The translations under genes and the position numbers were made by a program. Positions 15,520 to 23,935 of a stretch of DNA of 25,743 bases are shown here, piece after piece. The DNA is from an uncultured Eubacterium sp. (GTDB taxonomy: Bacteria; Bacillota; Clostridia; Lachnospirales; Lachnospiraceae), in NCBI GenBank assembly GCA_910584065.1, contig CAJTZN010000048.1:1-25743 (forward strand), read 5' to 3'. Position 1 is the stretch's first letter. Each line of letters opens with the position of its first letter. The notes beneath the pieces were generated by a model. The model made no database searches and had not been told where the DNA came from. It saw only the letters and a list, made by a program, of their open reading frames with translations.

Positions 15520-18184
15520 GAAAATGTTTCGGGTAGTATGGGACCAGACGTTGGAACTGCAGGAGCGGCGGTTTCGGCTTTTCGTATCGATCGGGCTGGC
15601 CGGGCTGGCAGCCGGGATCGCGGTCAGTGCCATTTCAGAAAAAAGCAGGATAAATGTTATTACATTGTGCATCGCATTTTTGATTTTTGCGGGGATTGCC
15701 TGGTATGCCATTCATTATCATAAAATACATACCGGAGCGGTTATCATTGCCGCTATCATCATCTACTTTTTAGCGCCTTTTAATTTTGTGACGGCGGGCG
15801 GAATCCATGGCGGCGCGCCAATCTGGTTTTTGCTCGGGGTGATGTATGTGTGCCTTGTCGTTCAGGGGAAGATCAGGTATGTCTTTTTGATAAGCAGTTT
15901 TGTGATCGTTTTGGCATGTTATTATGCCGCCTATCGTTATCCGTCGATGATCGGTCAGAATACGCTTGAGATGGTATATGCGGACTCCCTGATCTCGCTG
16001 ATCGTCGTCGCGGGCCTGACCTGCAGCATGATTTTGTTCCAGAATGCGATTTACCGGTCTGAGAATGAGATTGCACAAAAACAGAAGAAGGAGATTGAGG
16101 AATTGAACCGATCACAGAACCGGTTCTTTTCAAGCATGAGCCATGAAATACGGACGCCGATCAATACGATCATCGGACTCAATGAGATGATTTTGCGCGA
16201 AGATGTGTCAGAGGAAGTGGCAGCCGATGCCAAAAGTATTCAGGGAGCCGGAAAGATGCTGCTCACGCTGATCAACGACATATTGGATATGTCCAAGATA
16301 GAATCCGGTCGGATGGATATTGTGCCGGTTACCTATGATGTGGGCGCCATGCTCTCCGACATCGTGAACATGATCTGGATACGCGCCAAAGATAAAGGCC
16401 TTGCCTTTCATATTGATGTGGACCAGGCGATGCCTGCACAGCTTTTTGGCGATGAGGTGCGGATCAAGCAGATTTTGATCAATTTGCTGAATAATGCGGT
16501 CAAATATACGCAGGAGGGTTCCGTGACGCTGTCGATCCAGTGTAAGACGGTGGAACAGGGACTTGCACAGGTTTCCTATTCCGTGACGGATACCGGTATG
16601 GGAATGCGCAAGGAAAGCATTCCTCATCTGTTCAGCGCTTTTAAGAGGGTCGATGAGGAGAAAAACCGTTATATTGAAGGAACCGGACTGGGGCTTTCCA
16701 TTGTAAAACAGCTGGTCGGGCTTATGGGCGGCGAGATCGCGGTCAATAGCGTATATACGAAGGGATCAACGTTCGTCGTCACGCTGCCGCAGGAAATCGT
16801 CAGTGAGGATGAGATTGGCGAGCTCGATCTGGAAGCGCGTCATGCGACGAATGCAAGGGAGCATTATAAACAGAGTTTTGAAGCGCCGAAGGCGCATATT
16901 CTCATTGTAGATGACAATGAAACAAATCTGATGGTGGAGGAGAAGCTGCTGCGGGGTACAAAGGTGCAGGTTGAAACTGCTGCGAGCGGTGCGGAGTGCC
17001 TGAAGAAAACACTTCAAAACCGTTATGATGTTATCCTGATGGATCATCTTATGCCTGAAATGGACGGCATAGAGTGTCTGCATGCCATACGGACGCAGAC
17101 TGGAGGCCTGAATCAGAGTATTCCCATCGTAATCCTCACGGCAAATGCGGGCGGGGAAAATCAGGCGCTTTACCGGAAAGAAGGATTTGACGGCTATCTG
17201 TTAAAACCGGTCAGCGGCATACAGTTGGAAACGGAACTGTTACGGCATCTTCCGGGAGAACTCGTGCATATTATGAATGCAGCAAGTTCGGCCGGCATTA
17301 CAGAAACGCCTGTTCTGGAACACAAAAAGAAAACGGCAGTAATGATTTCCACAGACAGTGTATGTGACCTTCCAAGGCATCTTGTGGAGAAATACCAGAT
17401 TGCCGTCATGCCCTACCGGATCATCACAGAGGGCGGAGAGTTTTTAGACGGCGTGGAGGCAGAGACGGACGGCGTTTTGTCGTACATCGGCGAGCGGGGG
17501 AAAAAGGTACGGTCGGAAGAGCCTGCGGTGGCGGATTATGAAGACTTTTTTGCGGATCAGCTTTCGGGGGCGCAGCGGATCATCCATATCACAATGGCAC
17601 AAAAGGTCAGCAAGGGGTACGCCAATGCGTTGGAGGCCTCCAAGACGTTTGACAATGTTATGGTGGTAGATTCCGGACATCTTTCGAGCGGCATGGGACT
17701 TATGGTGCTCCGTGCTGCGGAGTATGCGGCGGCGGGCATGACGGCAGATCTGCTCGTGGCAAAAATGAATGGGATGAAACAGTGCGTGAATACAAGCTTT
17801 ATTGTAGACCGCACAGAATATCTGGTGCGTTCGGGCAGACTTTCTTCCAAAATCAATACAGTCTGCAAAGCATTTCTGCTCCATCCGGTACTTACGTTGA
17901 AAAACAGCGGCATGAAAGTAGGCGCGATCCGGATGGGAACGAGGAATCATGTGTGGAAGAAATACATTACCTCCACGCTGCGGACAGCGCGGGAAATTGA
18001 TACGAACACCCTGTTTATCACTCATGCCGGCCTGACGAAAGAAGAGCTGACGGAGATAGAAGAGCAGGTCAGAAATAAGGTGTCATTTAAGAATGTGATC
18101 CATCAGAAAGCCTCCCCTGCCATTTCCACGAATTGCGGGCCGGGGACGTTTGGGCTGCTGTTTATGATGCTGGATGGGAGGTAG
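15509..18184 (+). CDS. Hybrid histidine kinase-receiver fused to a C-terminal DegV domain
   Basis: The 891-residue product has about six membrane helices (23-183). HisKA follows (FFSSMSHEIRTPINTIIG, His212), then HATPase_c (ILINLLNNAVKY, DTGMGM, GTGLGLSIVKQ) and a receiver (LIVDDNE, Asp512 in VILMDHLMPEMDG, K566-P). A full-length DegV domain closes the protein at about 608-891: STDSVCDLP, VVDSGHLSSGMGLM, EYLVRSGRLSS and terminal NCGPGTFGLLF. DegV (FakB-type) proteins bind a fatty acid. The head-group motif usually written SLSGTYQSA is here KVSKGYANA, and TSQPS is RSEEPAV, so the pocket is divergent. The ATG at 15509 overlaps the previous gene by 11 bases and is favoured over a GTG at 15500 by spacing from GGAAGG. 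It has no HPt of its own. It ends 5 bases from the convergent glycosyltransferase gene. Confidence 0.88.
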   Translation: MNPRKMFRVVWDQTLELQERRFRLFVSIGLAGLAAGIAVSAISEKSRINVITLCIAFLIFAGIAWYAIHYHKIHTGAVIIAAIIIYFLAPFNFVTAGGIHGGAPIWFLLGVMYVCLVVQGKIRYVFLISSFVIVLACYYAAYRYPSMIGQNTLEMVYADSLISLIVVAGLTCSMILFQNAIYRSENEIAQKQKKEIEELNRSQNRFFSSMSHEIRTPINTIIGLNEMILREDVSEEVAADAKSIQGAGKMLLTLINDILDMSKIESGRMDIVPVTYDVGAMLSDIVNMIWIRAKDKGLAFHIDVDQAMPAQLFGDEVRIKQILINLLNNAVKYTQEGSVTLSIQCKTVEQGLAQVSYSVTDTGMGMRKESIPHLFSAFKRVDEEKNRYIEGTGLGLSIVKQLVGLMGGEIAVNSVYTKGSTFVVTLPQEIVSEDEIGELDLEARHATNAREHYKQSFEAPKAHILIVDDNETNLMVEEKLLRGTKVQVETAASGAECLKKTLQNRYDVILMDHLMPEMDGIECLHAIRTQTGGLNQSIPIVILTANAGGENQALYRKEGFDGYLLKPVSGIQLETELLRHLPGELVHIMNAASSAGITETPVLEHKKKTAVMISTDSVCDLPRHLVEKYQIAVMPYRIITEGGEFLDGVEAETDGVLSYIGERGKKVRSEEPAVADYEDFFADQLSGAQRIIHITMAQKVSKGYANALEASKTFDNVMVVDSGHLSSGMGLMVLRAAEYAAAGMTADLLVAKMNGMKQCVNTSFIVDRTEYLVRSGRLSSKINTVCKAFLLHPVLTLKNSGMKVGAIRMGTRNHVWKKYITSTLRTAREIDTNTLFITHAGLTKEELTEIEEQVRNKVSFKNVIHQKASPAISTNCGPGTFGLLFMMLDGR

Positions 18185-18189
18185 AGGGG

Positions 18190-19983
18190 TTAGGAGGTAC
18201 GCCCTAAATATTTCCCCCAAAATTCTTTTGTAGTCAGTTCGTGCGCATGTTTTTGAAAATCGTCCACGACGCGATCATAATTTTGATCGATCAGACGGCG
18301 TGCTTTCATACAGCGCGCCAGTGTGATAAAGAGTTGTGGATAACGTTTTCTGACCGGGAACCCCTTGTTCGAGTCCGGGTCAAATAAAAGGGCTTTTTTG
18401 CAGCGATACCAAAATTTCGGGTGTGCTCCCATTGCGATGGGGATACACCCTTTCTTTCCGGGAAGAAGCCAACCGTTTAGCGTGAGTTTCTGTATTGTGG
18501 AGAATGACTGCGGTGTATAAAGTTCCTCCTCGGTCGGTTTTTTATAATATGTGTCAACGTTGCATTCCTCTAAGAGGGACGACACGTCTTCCTGTCGGTA
18601 TCCCATCTCCATGATCTCGCCGTGGATCTGTACCGGATCCTGTTCCTTTAAAAAATTTACCCCCTTGCAGAAATCCTCGACTCCGCGGAGGATCAGTTTT
18701 TGGTCTTCGTATCTGAATTTCAGCAGTTTTGCGATCAATTGGTGGCAGATCCGGTTTTTGATGTCCTTTTTTGAGTATTCAGGATGATGGATCGCGTCGC
18801 AGATCAGTCCGTTCCGCATCTCATAATATTCCATCGACGAAATCCGGCGGTTAAAAAAGCCGCTATGCCAGACGGAGATGCTATTTAATGTAATGATGTT
18901 GGTATGGAAGCGCAGCGAATATTCTACGTCATCAATGTGGATAAAAAACGGAAGAGGGAACGATCTCCTAAAATCTTTTCCCATGGGGATACAACAGTAC
19001 CACCAGCCGTTATAATCAAAAGGAAGCCGGTTTTCATTGACAACGACATATTTTTCTTTTCGCAGATCGTATCCGGACTTGAATGTATCAAATACTCCAT
19101 TTCTCCAATTCGCTCCATTTTCATTTTGGATATAGGGCACATCCAGGCGAAGCAGACTTCCGCCGAGCAAAAATTTCTTATACTTTTTCTGTAACAAGGA
19201 AAGAAACATATAGGTGCGGAAAATCGTTTCCGGTTCCAGAATGATGTCGTCATCCATCAGCAGGATATGCGTGAAATGATACATGTTCTGCGCACGGAGC
19301 GCTTCGAGCATGCAGCGGCCGAATCCGCCGGAACCGCCGGCATTTTTATTGTAGACCACATGGATGTAGGCCCCGTTCAGTTCGTCGAGCGGGAGTGTGT
19401 TTCCGTTATCGGATACGTATACATGGACGTGGCCGTACAGGGCAGATTTGGGATTGTCGAGGATCCATGTACGGAGCGTCTGTAATGTTTTTTGTACGAA
19501 CGGCTCGCGGCGGTAGGTGCAGATCCCGATGGCAAGATTGACCAGGTTTTCCGCGGCGGCGGGCGTTTCGTAATAACCGCCGGAAATACGGGTCTGACGC
19601 ACTGTTTTTACCGTGAGATAGTAGGTCCATGCAGGATCGTCCAGCGTAAACGGCATGAAAAATGTACTGTGTCTCCGCTGGGGTTCGAATGCTTCGCACA
19701 CCAGCTCATGGATGAGCTCGTTGCCATTCATTTTTGTGCGGTATAGCGAAACATGACACTTTTTGTTTACATGCAGCACGGCGTTTCCCTTGCGTACTTG
19801 TGTATATTCGTACCATTTCCCGCCGGAAAAGGAATTGAAGTATGTCAGAAAGCGGATCACGGTATCGGGTTCTAAAACCAGTTCTCCCTGTTCTAAGCGG
19901 GCCGAACCGGATGTTACGTGATAATACAGATCATTTTCTTCACATATTCCCTCTTTGGGAAAGATCATATTTTGCAGAATCAT
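18190..19983 (-). CDS. GlfT2-like galactofuranosyltransferase (GT2)
   Basis: The 597-residue product has an N-terminal beta-rich domain (1-145), a GT-A domain starting VNLAIGICTYRRE (148-160), NAGGSGGFGR (214-223), the metal-binding DDD (244-246), WWYCC (327-331), HIDDVEYSLR (349-358, likely catalytic acid) and WH (372-373). A helical C-terminal part follows. The order of these motifs matches mycobacterial GlfT2, which polymerises galactofuranose from UDP-Galf, so this enzyme probably adds Galf residues to a surface glycan. ATG at 19983 has GGAGG 5 bases upstream and gives a family-like N-terminus; an in-frame ATG at 20028 lacks a good site. It is last in the minus-strand polysaccharide operon, just after the ABC exporter. 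The UDP-galactopyranose mutase it would need is not in the window. Confidence 0.85.
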   Translation of the reverse strand: MILQNMIFPKEGICEENDLYYHVTSGSARLEQGELVLEPDTVIRFLTYFNSFSGGKWYEYTQVRKGNAVLHVNKKCHVSLYRTKMNGNELIHELVCEAFEPQRRHSTFFMPFTLDDPAWTYYLTVKTVRQTRISGGYYETPAAAENLVNLAIGICTYRREPFVQKTLQTLRTWILDNPKSALYGHVHVYVSDNGNTLPLDELNGAYIHVVYNKNAGGSGGFGRCMLEALRAQNMYHFTHILLMDDDIILEPETIFRTYMFLSLLQKKYKKFLLGGSLLRLDVPYIQNENGANWRNGVFDTFKSGYDLRKEKYVVVNENRLPFDYNGWWYCCIPMGKDFRRSFPLPFFIHIDDVEYSLRFHTNIITLNSISVWHSGFFNRRISSMEYYEMRNGLICDAIHHPEYSKKDIKNRICHQLIAKLLKFRYEDQKLILRGVEDFCKGVNFLKEQDPVQIHGEIMEMGYRQEDVSSLLEECNVDTYYKKPTEEELYTPQSFSTIQKLTLNGWLLPGKKGCIPIAMGAHPKFWYRCKKALLFDPDSNKGFPVRKRYPQLFITLARCMKARRLIDQNYDRVVDDFQKHAHELTTKEFWGKYLGRTS

Positions 19984-20032
19984 GATTGCCTCCATTTTGC
20001 GCAGACAGATTTGGGTGTGCGCGTACATAACC

Positions 20033-20776
20033 TTATTTTTTCGTCATTGTTTCCATATAGGCGTCGCATACTTCGTTTACTTCGCCGCATTTTTGTATGA
20101 CGCCCTGATTGATCCAGACTGCGTGGTTACACAATTTGCGCACCTGGTCGATCGAGTGGGAAACGAAGAGAAGCGTCGTGCCGCCGCTCATCATTTCATC
20201 CATGCGCTTCAGGCATTTTTGCTGAAAGGCGTAGTCACCGACGGCAAGTATTTCATCGACGATGAGTATGTCCGGTTTGACGATGGTGGCGACAGCGAAG
20301 CCGAGTCTTGCCCGCATACCGGAGGAGAAATTTTTGACCGGGGAATCCAGAAATTGTTCGAGTTCGGCAAAAGCGACGATCTCGTCGAAGTGTTCTTCCA
20401 TATATTTTTTCGAGTGTCCGAGAACGGTTCCGTTCAGGAATATATTCTCCCTTGCCGTCAGGTTCATATCAAAGCCGGCACCCAGTTCCAGCAGGGGCGA
20501 GATCGTGCCGTTGACGACGACTTCGCCTTCGTATGGTTTGAGGATGCCGCAGATGGCTTTCAGTAATGTGGACTTGCCGGAGCCGTTGCTTCCGACGAGC
20601 GCCCAGGCCTCTCCTTTTTTCACCTGGAAGGAGGCGTTTTTGACAGCTAAAAATTCCTGAAACAGCAGTTCACGTTTGACCAGTTTGACGAAATATTCCT
20701 TCAGGTTATCTATTTTTTCCGATGCCAGATTAAACCGGATCGTCACATTTTTTACGTCGATCGCTATATCATTCAC
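20033..20776 (-). CDS. ABC transporter ATPase for polysaccharide/teichoic acid export (Wzt/TagH type)
   Basis: The 247-residue product carries Walker A GSNGSGKS, signature NFSSGMRARLGFA, Walker B DILIVDEIL and a His-loop FVSHS. The N-terminus (IDVKNVTIRFNLASEKIDNL ... KEYFVKLVKREL) is that of ATPases energising ABC-2 exporters of O-antigen or teichoic acid. There is no C-terminal carbohydrate-binding domain as in long Wzt forms. GTG at 20776 is chosen because GGAGG lies 8 bases upstream and relatives start at this point. An ATG at 20791 overlaps the permease stop codon (TGATG) and is the alternative. It partners the permease encoded immediately upstream. Confidence 0.9.
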   Translation of the reverse strand: MNDIAIDVKNVTIRFNLASEKIDNLKEYFVKLVKRELLFQEFLAVKNASFQVKKGEAWALVGSNGSGKSTLLKAICGILKPYEGEVVVNGTISPLLELGAGFDMNLTARENIFLNGTVLGHSKKYMEEHFDEIVAFAELEQFLDSPVKNFSSGMRARLGFAVATIVKPDILIVDEILAVGDYAFQQKCLKRMDEMMSGGTTLLFVSHSIDQVRKLCNHAVWINQGVIQKCGEVNEVCDAYMETMTKK

Positions 20777-20790
20777 GTTTTTTACCTCCA

Positions 20791-21582
20791 TCAAATGTAC
20801 AGGATAAATTTATTCTGGGTTTTCGTAAATACCCAGACGCCGATCAGAAGGATCAAAATGGCGTCTACCGTTCCGTAAATGACCATACTGAGGTCGGGCA
20901 GCGTGTTGTATAAAGTCAAGCAGCGCAGCTGCGTGACATAGGCGTACATCGGGTTGCAGTGCACGACGATATAGCGCAGGGGATCGGGCAGAAATTCGAT
21001 CGGGTAAAACATCGGCGTCAGATAGAGCCACGCCGTGGTGATCGCGTTGTAAATATACTGGATATCCCGGAAAAATACGTTTGTCGCCGCCAGAAACATT
21101 CCCAGTCCTAAATTAAATACAAATTCCTGCGCGAGGACGATGGGAAATAAAAGCAGATGCCAGGAAAATGTCCCGCCGGTAAAGATCATGACGATCAGAA
21201 GCGCGCCGAGAGAAAAAATGCAGTCCACGAGTCCGCTCGTGATCTTGGAAACCGTAAACACATATTTGGGCAAGTATGTTTTCTTCAGCAGGGATGCGCT
21301 GGCGTTGATCGACTGGATCGCCGATTTGGTGGACAGGTTCATAAAGTTAAAGATGACCTGGCCGCTCATGAGATAGATTGGATAATTCGGAATATTGCCG
21401 CGTTTAAACATATGGGAAAATACGATCGCCATGATTATCATGATAAACAGCGGGTTCAGTATGCTCCACAAATAGCCGAGCACGCTGCGCCGGTATTTTA
21501 ATTTCAGGTCGCGGCTGACGAGCTGCCCCATTAAATCTTTGTATTTGATAAATCCTTGTATTCTTGCAATAAATAAATTCAT
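20791..21582 (-). CDS. ABC-2 type polysaccharide export permease (Wzm/TagG type)
   Basis: The 263-residue protein has about six membrane helices and typical family stretches: DLKLKYRRSVLGYLWSILNP near the N-terminus, FFRDIQYIYN, and LTPMFYPIEFLP. It forms the channel through which the finished lipid-linked glycan crosses the membrane, powered by the ATPase encoded next. GAGG lies 5 bases before the ATG. Its stop codon overlaps a potential start of the ATPase gene, indicating coupling. Confidence 0.92.
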   Translation of the reverse strand: MNLFIARIQGFIKYKDLMGQLVSRDLKLKYRRSVLGYLWSILNPLFIMIIMAIVFSHMFKRGNIPNYPIYLMSGQVIFNFMNLSTKSAIQSINASASLLKKTYLPKYVFTVSKITSGLVDCIFSLGALLIVMIFTGGTFSWHLLLFPIVLAQEFVFNLGLGMFLAATNVFFRDIQYIYNAITTAWLYLTPMFYPIEFLPDPLRYIVVHCNPMYAYVTQLRCLTLYNTLPDLSMVIYGTVDAILILLIGVWVFTKTQNKFILYI

Positions 21583-21657
21583 ATTACCTCATTTCTGCTA
21601 AGTGGACAGATGCCGCCATGTCAGCAGTATCCGTCTTTTCCGTACAAAAGCTGATAA

Positions 21658-22662
21658 TCAGTCGTTACAGTGATAAGCGTTCCGGCAGGCAGCCGATGCT
21701 GCCCGGTAGAGATGGTATCTGCTGGTCCTGAGCATTTTGACGGCCCGGTTTGCCACGCTGTGATACACTTCGGGATATTCTTTTTTTATTTTCTGATCCA
21801 GGCTGCGTATTTTTTCCTTATAGGCGGCACCGGGTGGAAAGCTCAGGTAAATTTTGATCTGGCTCACGAGGATGCGCGCGATCCCCCCTGCGATGTAGGA
21901 ACGTCTGGCAGGCGATATGTCATGCCGGCATTCCCGGTAAAAGTCGAGCAGATGGGAGAGTACTTTTTCGTGGTGGCCGCAGTTTTTCTGCATGTTCCGG
22001 ATATCCATGCTCTGGGTCGTCATTCCCAGGCGGTACATGTAGACGGGCTCTTCTAAAAAAACTATTGTCTGGAGCCACGGTACCGGATACAAAATGTATT
22101 CGGCATCGACATAGAAACAATGTTCATCGAGTTTCCGGCCCATATTTTTCAAAATGCCCGTGCGGAATGTGGCAGCGTGCATATTGATGTACACGTGCTG
22201 GCTGACTGCTTCCCAGTCATAGACGTACCTGTACTCTTTTTCGCTGAATTCGTAGTGCGGCGTTTCGTCGATCTGACCGCTTTTATCGTCAAAGCACTGG
22301 TAGTCCGTCACGACGAGGTCGGCGTCTGTCTGTTCCAAAAAGCAGAGGAGTTCGTGAAAGCCGTTCTTTCTTACCCAGTCATCGCCGTCTACGGTTTTGA
22401 AATATTTCCCGCGGGCTTCTTCAATGCCCCGGTTTACGGTAGAACCGTGACCGCCGTTTTCCTTGTCGATCAGCCGGAATATGCCGGGATATGTTTGTTC
22501 ATATGTCTTGGCAATATCATTGACGCCTTCTCCAGAGCCGTCGTTGATGATCAGTACTTCCAGCCGGTTTTCGGCATCCGGAACCAAAAAGGATTCCAGG
22601 CATTGTGCCAGATAATCTTCCACGTGGTATGCCGCGATGGAAATCGTCAGAATCTTGTCCAT
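21658..22662 (-). CDS. Family 2 glycosyltransferase
   Basis: The 334-residue GT-A enzyme has a starting strand ILTISIAAYHVEDYLAQCLE, NDGS (40-43), GGHGSTVNRGI (70-80) and the metal-binding DGDDW (92-96). It transfers an activated sugar to a growing surface glycan; donor and acceptor cannot be read from the sequence. The ATG at 22662 is preceded by GGAGG, but 13 bases away, which is long. The frame stays open upstream to 22818, yet homology begins at this Met. It lies between the GT4 gene and the exporter genes in the same operon. Confidence 0.88.
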   Translation of the reverse strand: MDKILTISIAAYHVEDYLAQCLESFLVPDAENRLEVLIINDGSGEGVNDIAKTYEQTYPGIFRLIDKENGGHGSTVNRGIEEARGKYFKTVDGDDWVRKNGFHELLCFLEQTDADLVVTDYQCFDDKSGQIDETPHYEFSEKEYRYVYDWEAVSQHVYINMHAATFRTGILKNMGRKLDEHCFYVDAEYILYPVPWLQTIVFLEEPVYMYRLGMTTQSMDIRNMQKNCGHHEKVLSHLLDFYRECRHDISPARRSYIAGGIARILVSQIKIYLSFPPGAAYKEKIRSLDQKIKKEYPEVYHSVANRAVKMLRTSRYHLYRAASAACRNAYHCND

Positions 22663-22721
22663 TATTTGTTTTAAGCCTCCAAAGAAATCTAAATAGATTA
22701 TATACCAGTGCCGACTGATTT

Positions 22722-23903
22722 TCAAGTTCTTTCCGGCAGAATCGTCTTTTGGTAGATATTTCTCATCTGTTCGGTCGTCCGCTCCGTTGAGAATAGTCGG
22801 ATGCGTTCCCGATTCCATTGTCCCATCTCCCGCGCGAGTTCTCCGTGTTCCCGGATGTATCGGATGGCCTCAGCATACTCAGCGGTTTCACCCTTTTCTA
22901 CGAGGACGCCGCCTTTCTCGTTTTCGATCAGGTCTACATTTCCGCGGATCTGTTTTGCCACGACGGGCAGCCCTGCCCGCATCGCCTCCATGACGGCCAC
23001 AGACAGGCCTTCGCGCAGCGAGGGGAACAGGAACAGATCGGAGGCGGTGAGGATCTGTTCGACGTCGGAGCGATAGCCGGCGAATGCGACCTGTGCGTCC
23101 AGATCCTGTTCGGCTGCAAATTGTTTTAATTCTTCCATTAAGTTCCCGGTGCCGCAAATGATGTATTTGAGGGCGGGATCGCGGCAGGCGGCGAGCATCC
23201 GCAGTATCTGGATGTGGTTTTTGTTGGCGTTGAGTTCTCCGACGCTGACCAGTACAAAATCCGTGTCGCGGAACCCGAATTCCTGCCGAATCCTGTGGCG
23301 GATCGTTTGTCGTTCCCCGTCTGTGGCAGGATCAGAAGGGGCGCTTTTTTCGGCGGGTAACTCAATGCCGACGCCGGATATTTTTTCCACCCGCCCGCGT
23401 ACGGGGAACGTGCAGGCCCGCTGGTAGTCTTCTTCATTGATGGTGATGAGGCAGTCGGTACAGCGCGCCAGCCAGCGCTCGGGGAGGTAGTACAGCCAGT
23501 TTTGTAAGGGAGCTCCGGTGTAAAAGTGGAAGCCGTGGGTGGTGTAAAGGACAGGGACGTGCCGCTTTTTTTTCCGCCTCACGGATTGTGCCGCAATCCT
23601 TGTGATCACGCCGGTCATCGGCATGTGGCAGTGGATCAGGTCAAAGGACTCGTCGAGCATGAGTTGTTTTAAGGTCCGGTAGGATGAGCGGACGGCTGGA
23701 GAAAAGGGAGAGCGGCAGAACGGGATGTGGTGGCAGACGATCCCGGTGCCGTCCAGACGGCTGTTATCCGGGCCGTAAACGACGGTATCAAAATTAGCAG
23801 CATAGTGAACTTCGTAGCCAAAATGCTGCAGGATTTTTACGTTATTCATTTCAAACTGCGGGACGAATCCGCTTACCCGCGTGACGATCAGTGCTTTTTT
23901 CAT
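22722..23903 (-). CDS. Family 4 glycosyltransferase
   Basis: The 393-residue GT-B enzyme has an N-terminal acceptor domain (MKKALIVTRVSGFVPQFEMN; HCHMPMTGVITR; LYTTHGFHFYTGA). The C-terminal donor domain has SVGELNANKNH, ICGTGNLMEEL, FAGYRSDVEQ and the E-x7-E motif in REGLSVAVMEAMRAGLPVV. It resembles CapM/EpsD-type polysaccharide glycosyltransferases. The ribosome site before ATG 23903 is weak (AGCGGGT). It follows the acyltransferase gene by 32 bases in the minus-strand operon. Confidence 0.9.
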   Translation of the reverse strand: MKKALIVTRVSGFVPQFEMNNVKILQHFGYEVHYAANFDTVVYGPDNSRLDGTGIVCHHIPFCRSPFSPAVRSSYRTLKQLMLDESFDLIHCHMPMTGVITRIAAQSVRRKKKRHVPVLYTTHGFHFYTGAPLQNWLYYLPERWLARCTDCLITINEEDYQRACTFPVRGRVEKISGVGIELPAEKSAPSDPATDGERQTIRHRIRQEFGFRDTDFVLVSVGELNANKNHIQILRMLAACRDPALKYIICGTGNLMEELKQFAAEQDLDAQVAFAGYRSDVEQILTASDLFLFPSLREGLSVAVMEAMRAGLPVVAKQIRGNVDLIENEKGGVLVEKGETAEYAEAIRYIREHGELAREMGQWNRERIRLFSTERTTEQMRNIYQKTILPERT

Positions 23904-23935
23904 AAGTTTACCCGCTTTCGTTATCTGTTTTATTT

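Noticed and set aside
19955..20566. Plus-strand 203-codon open frame
   Set aside because: It is antisense to the ABC ATPase gene, whose Walker motifs prove the coding strand.
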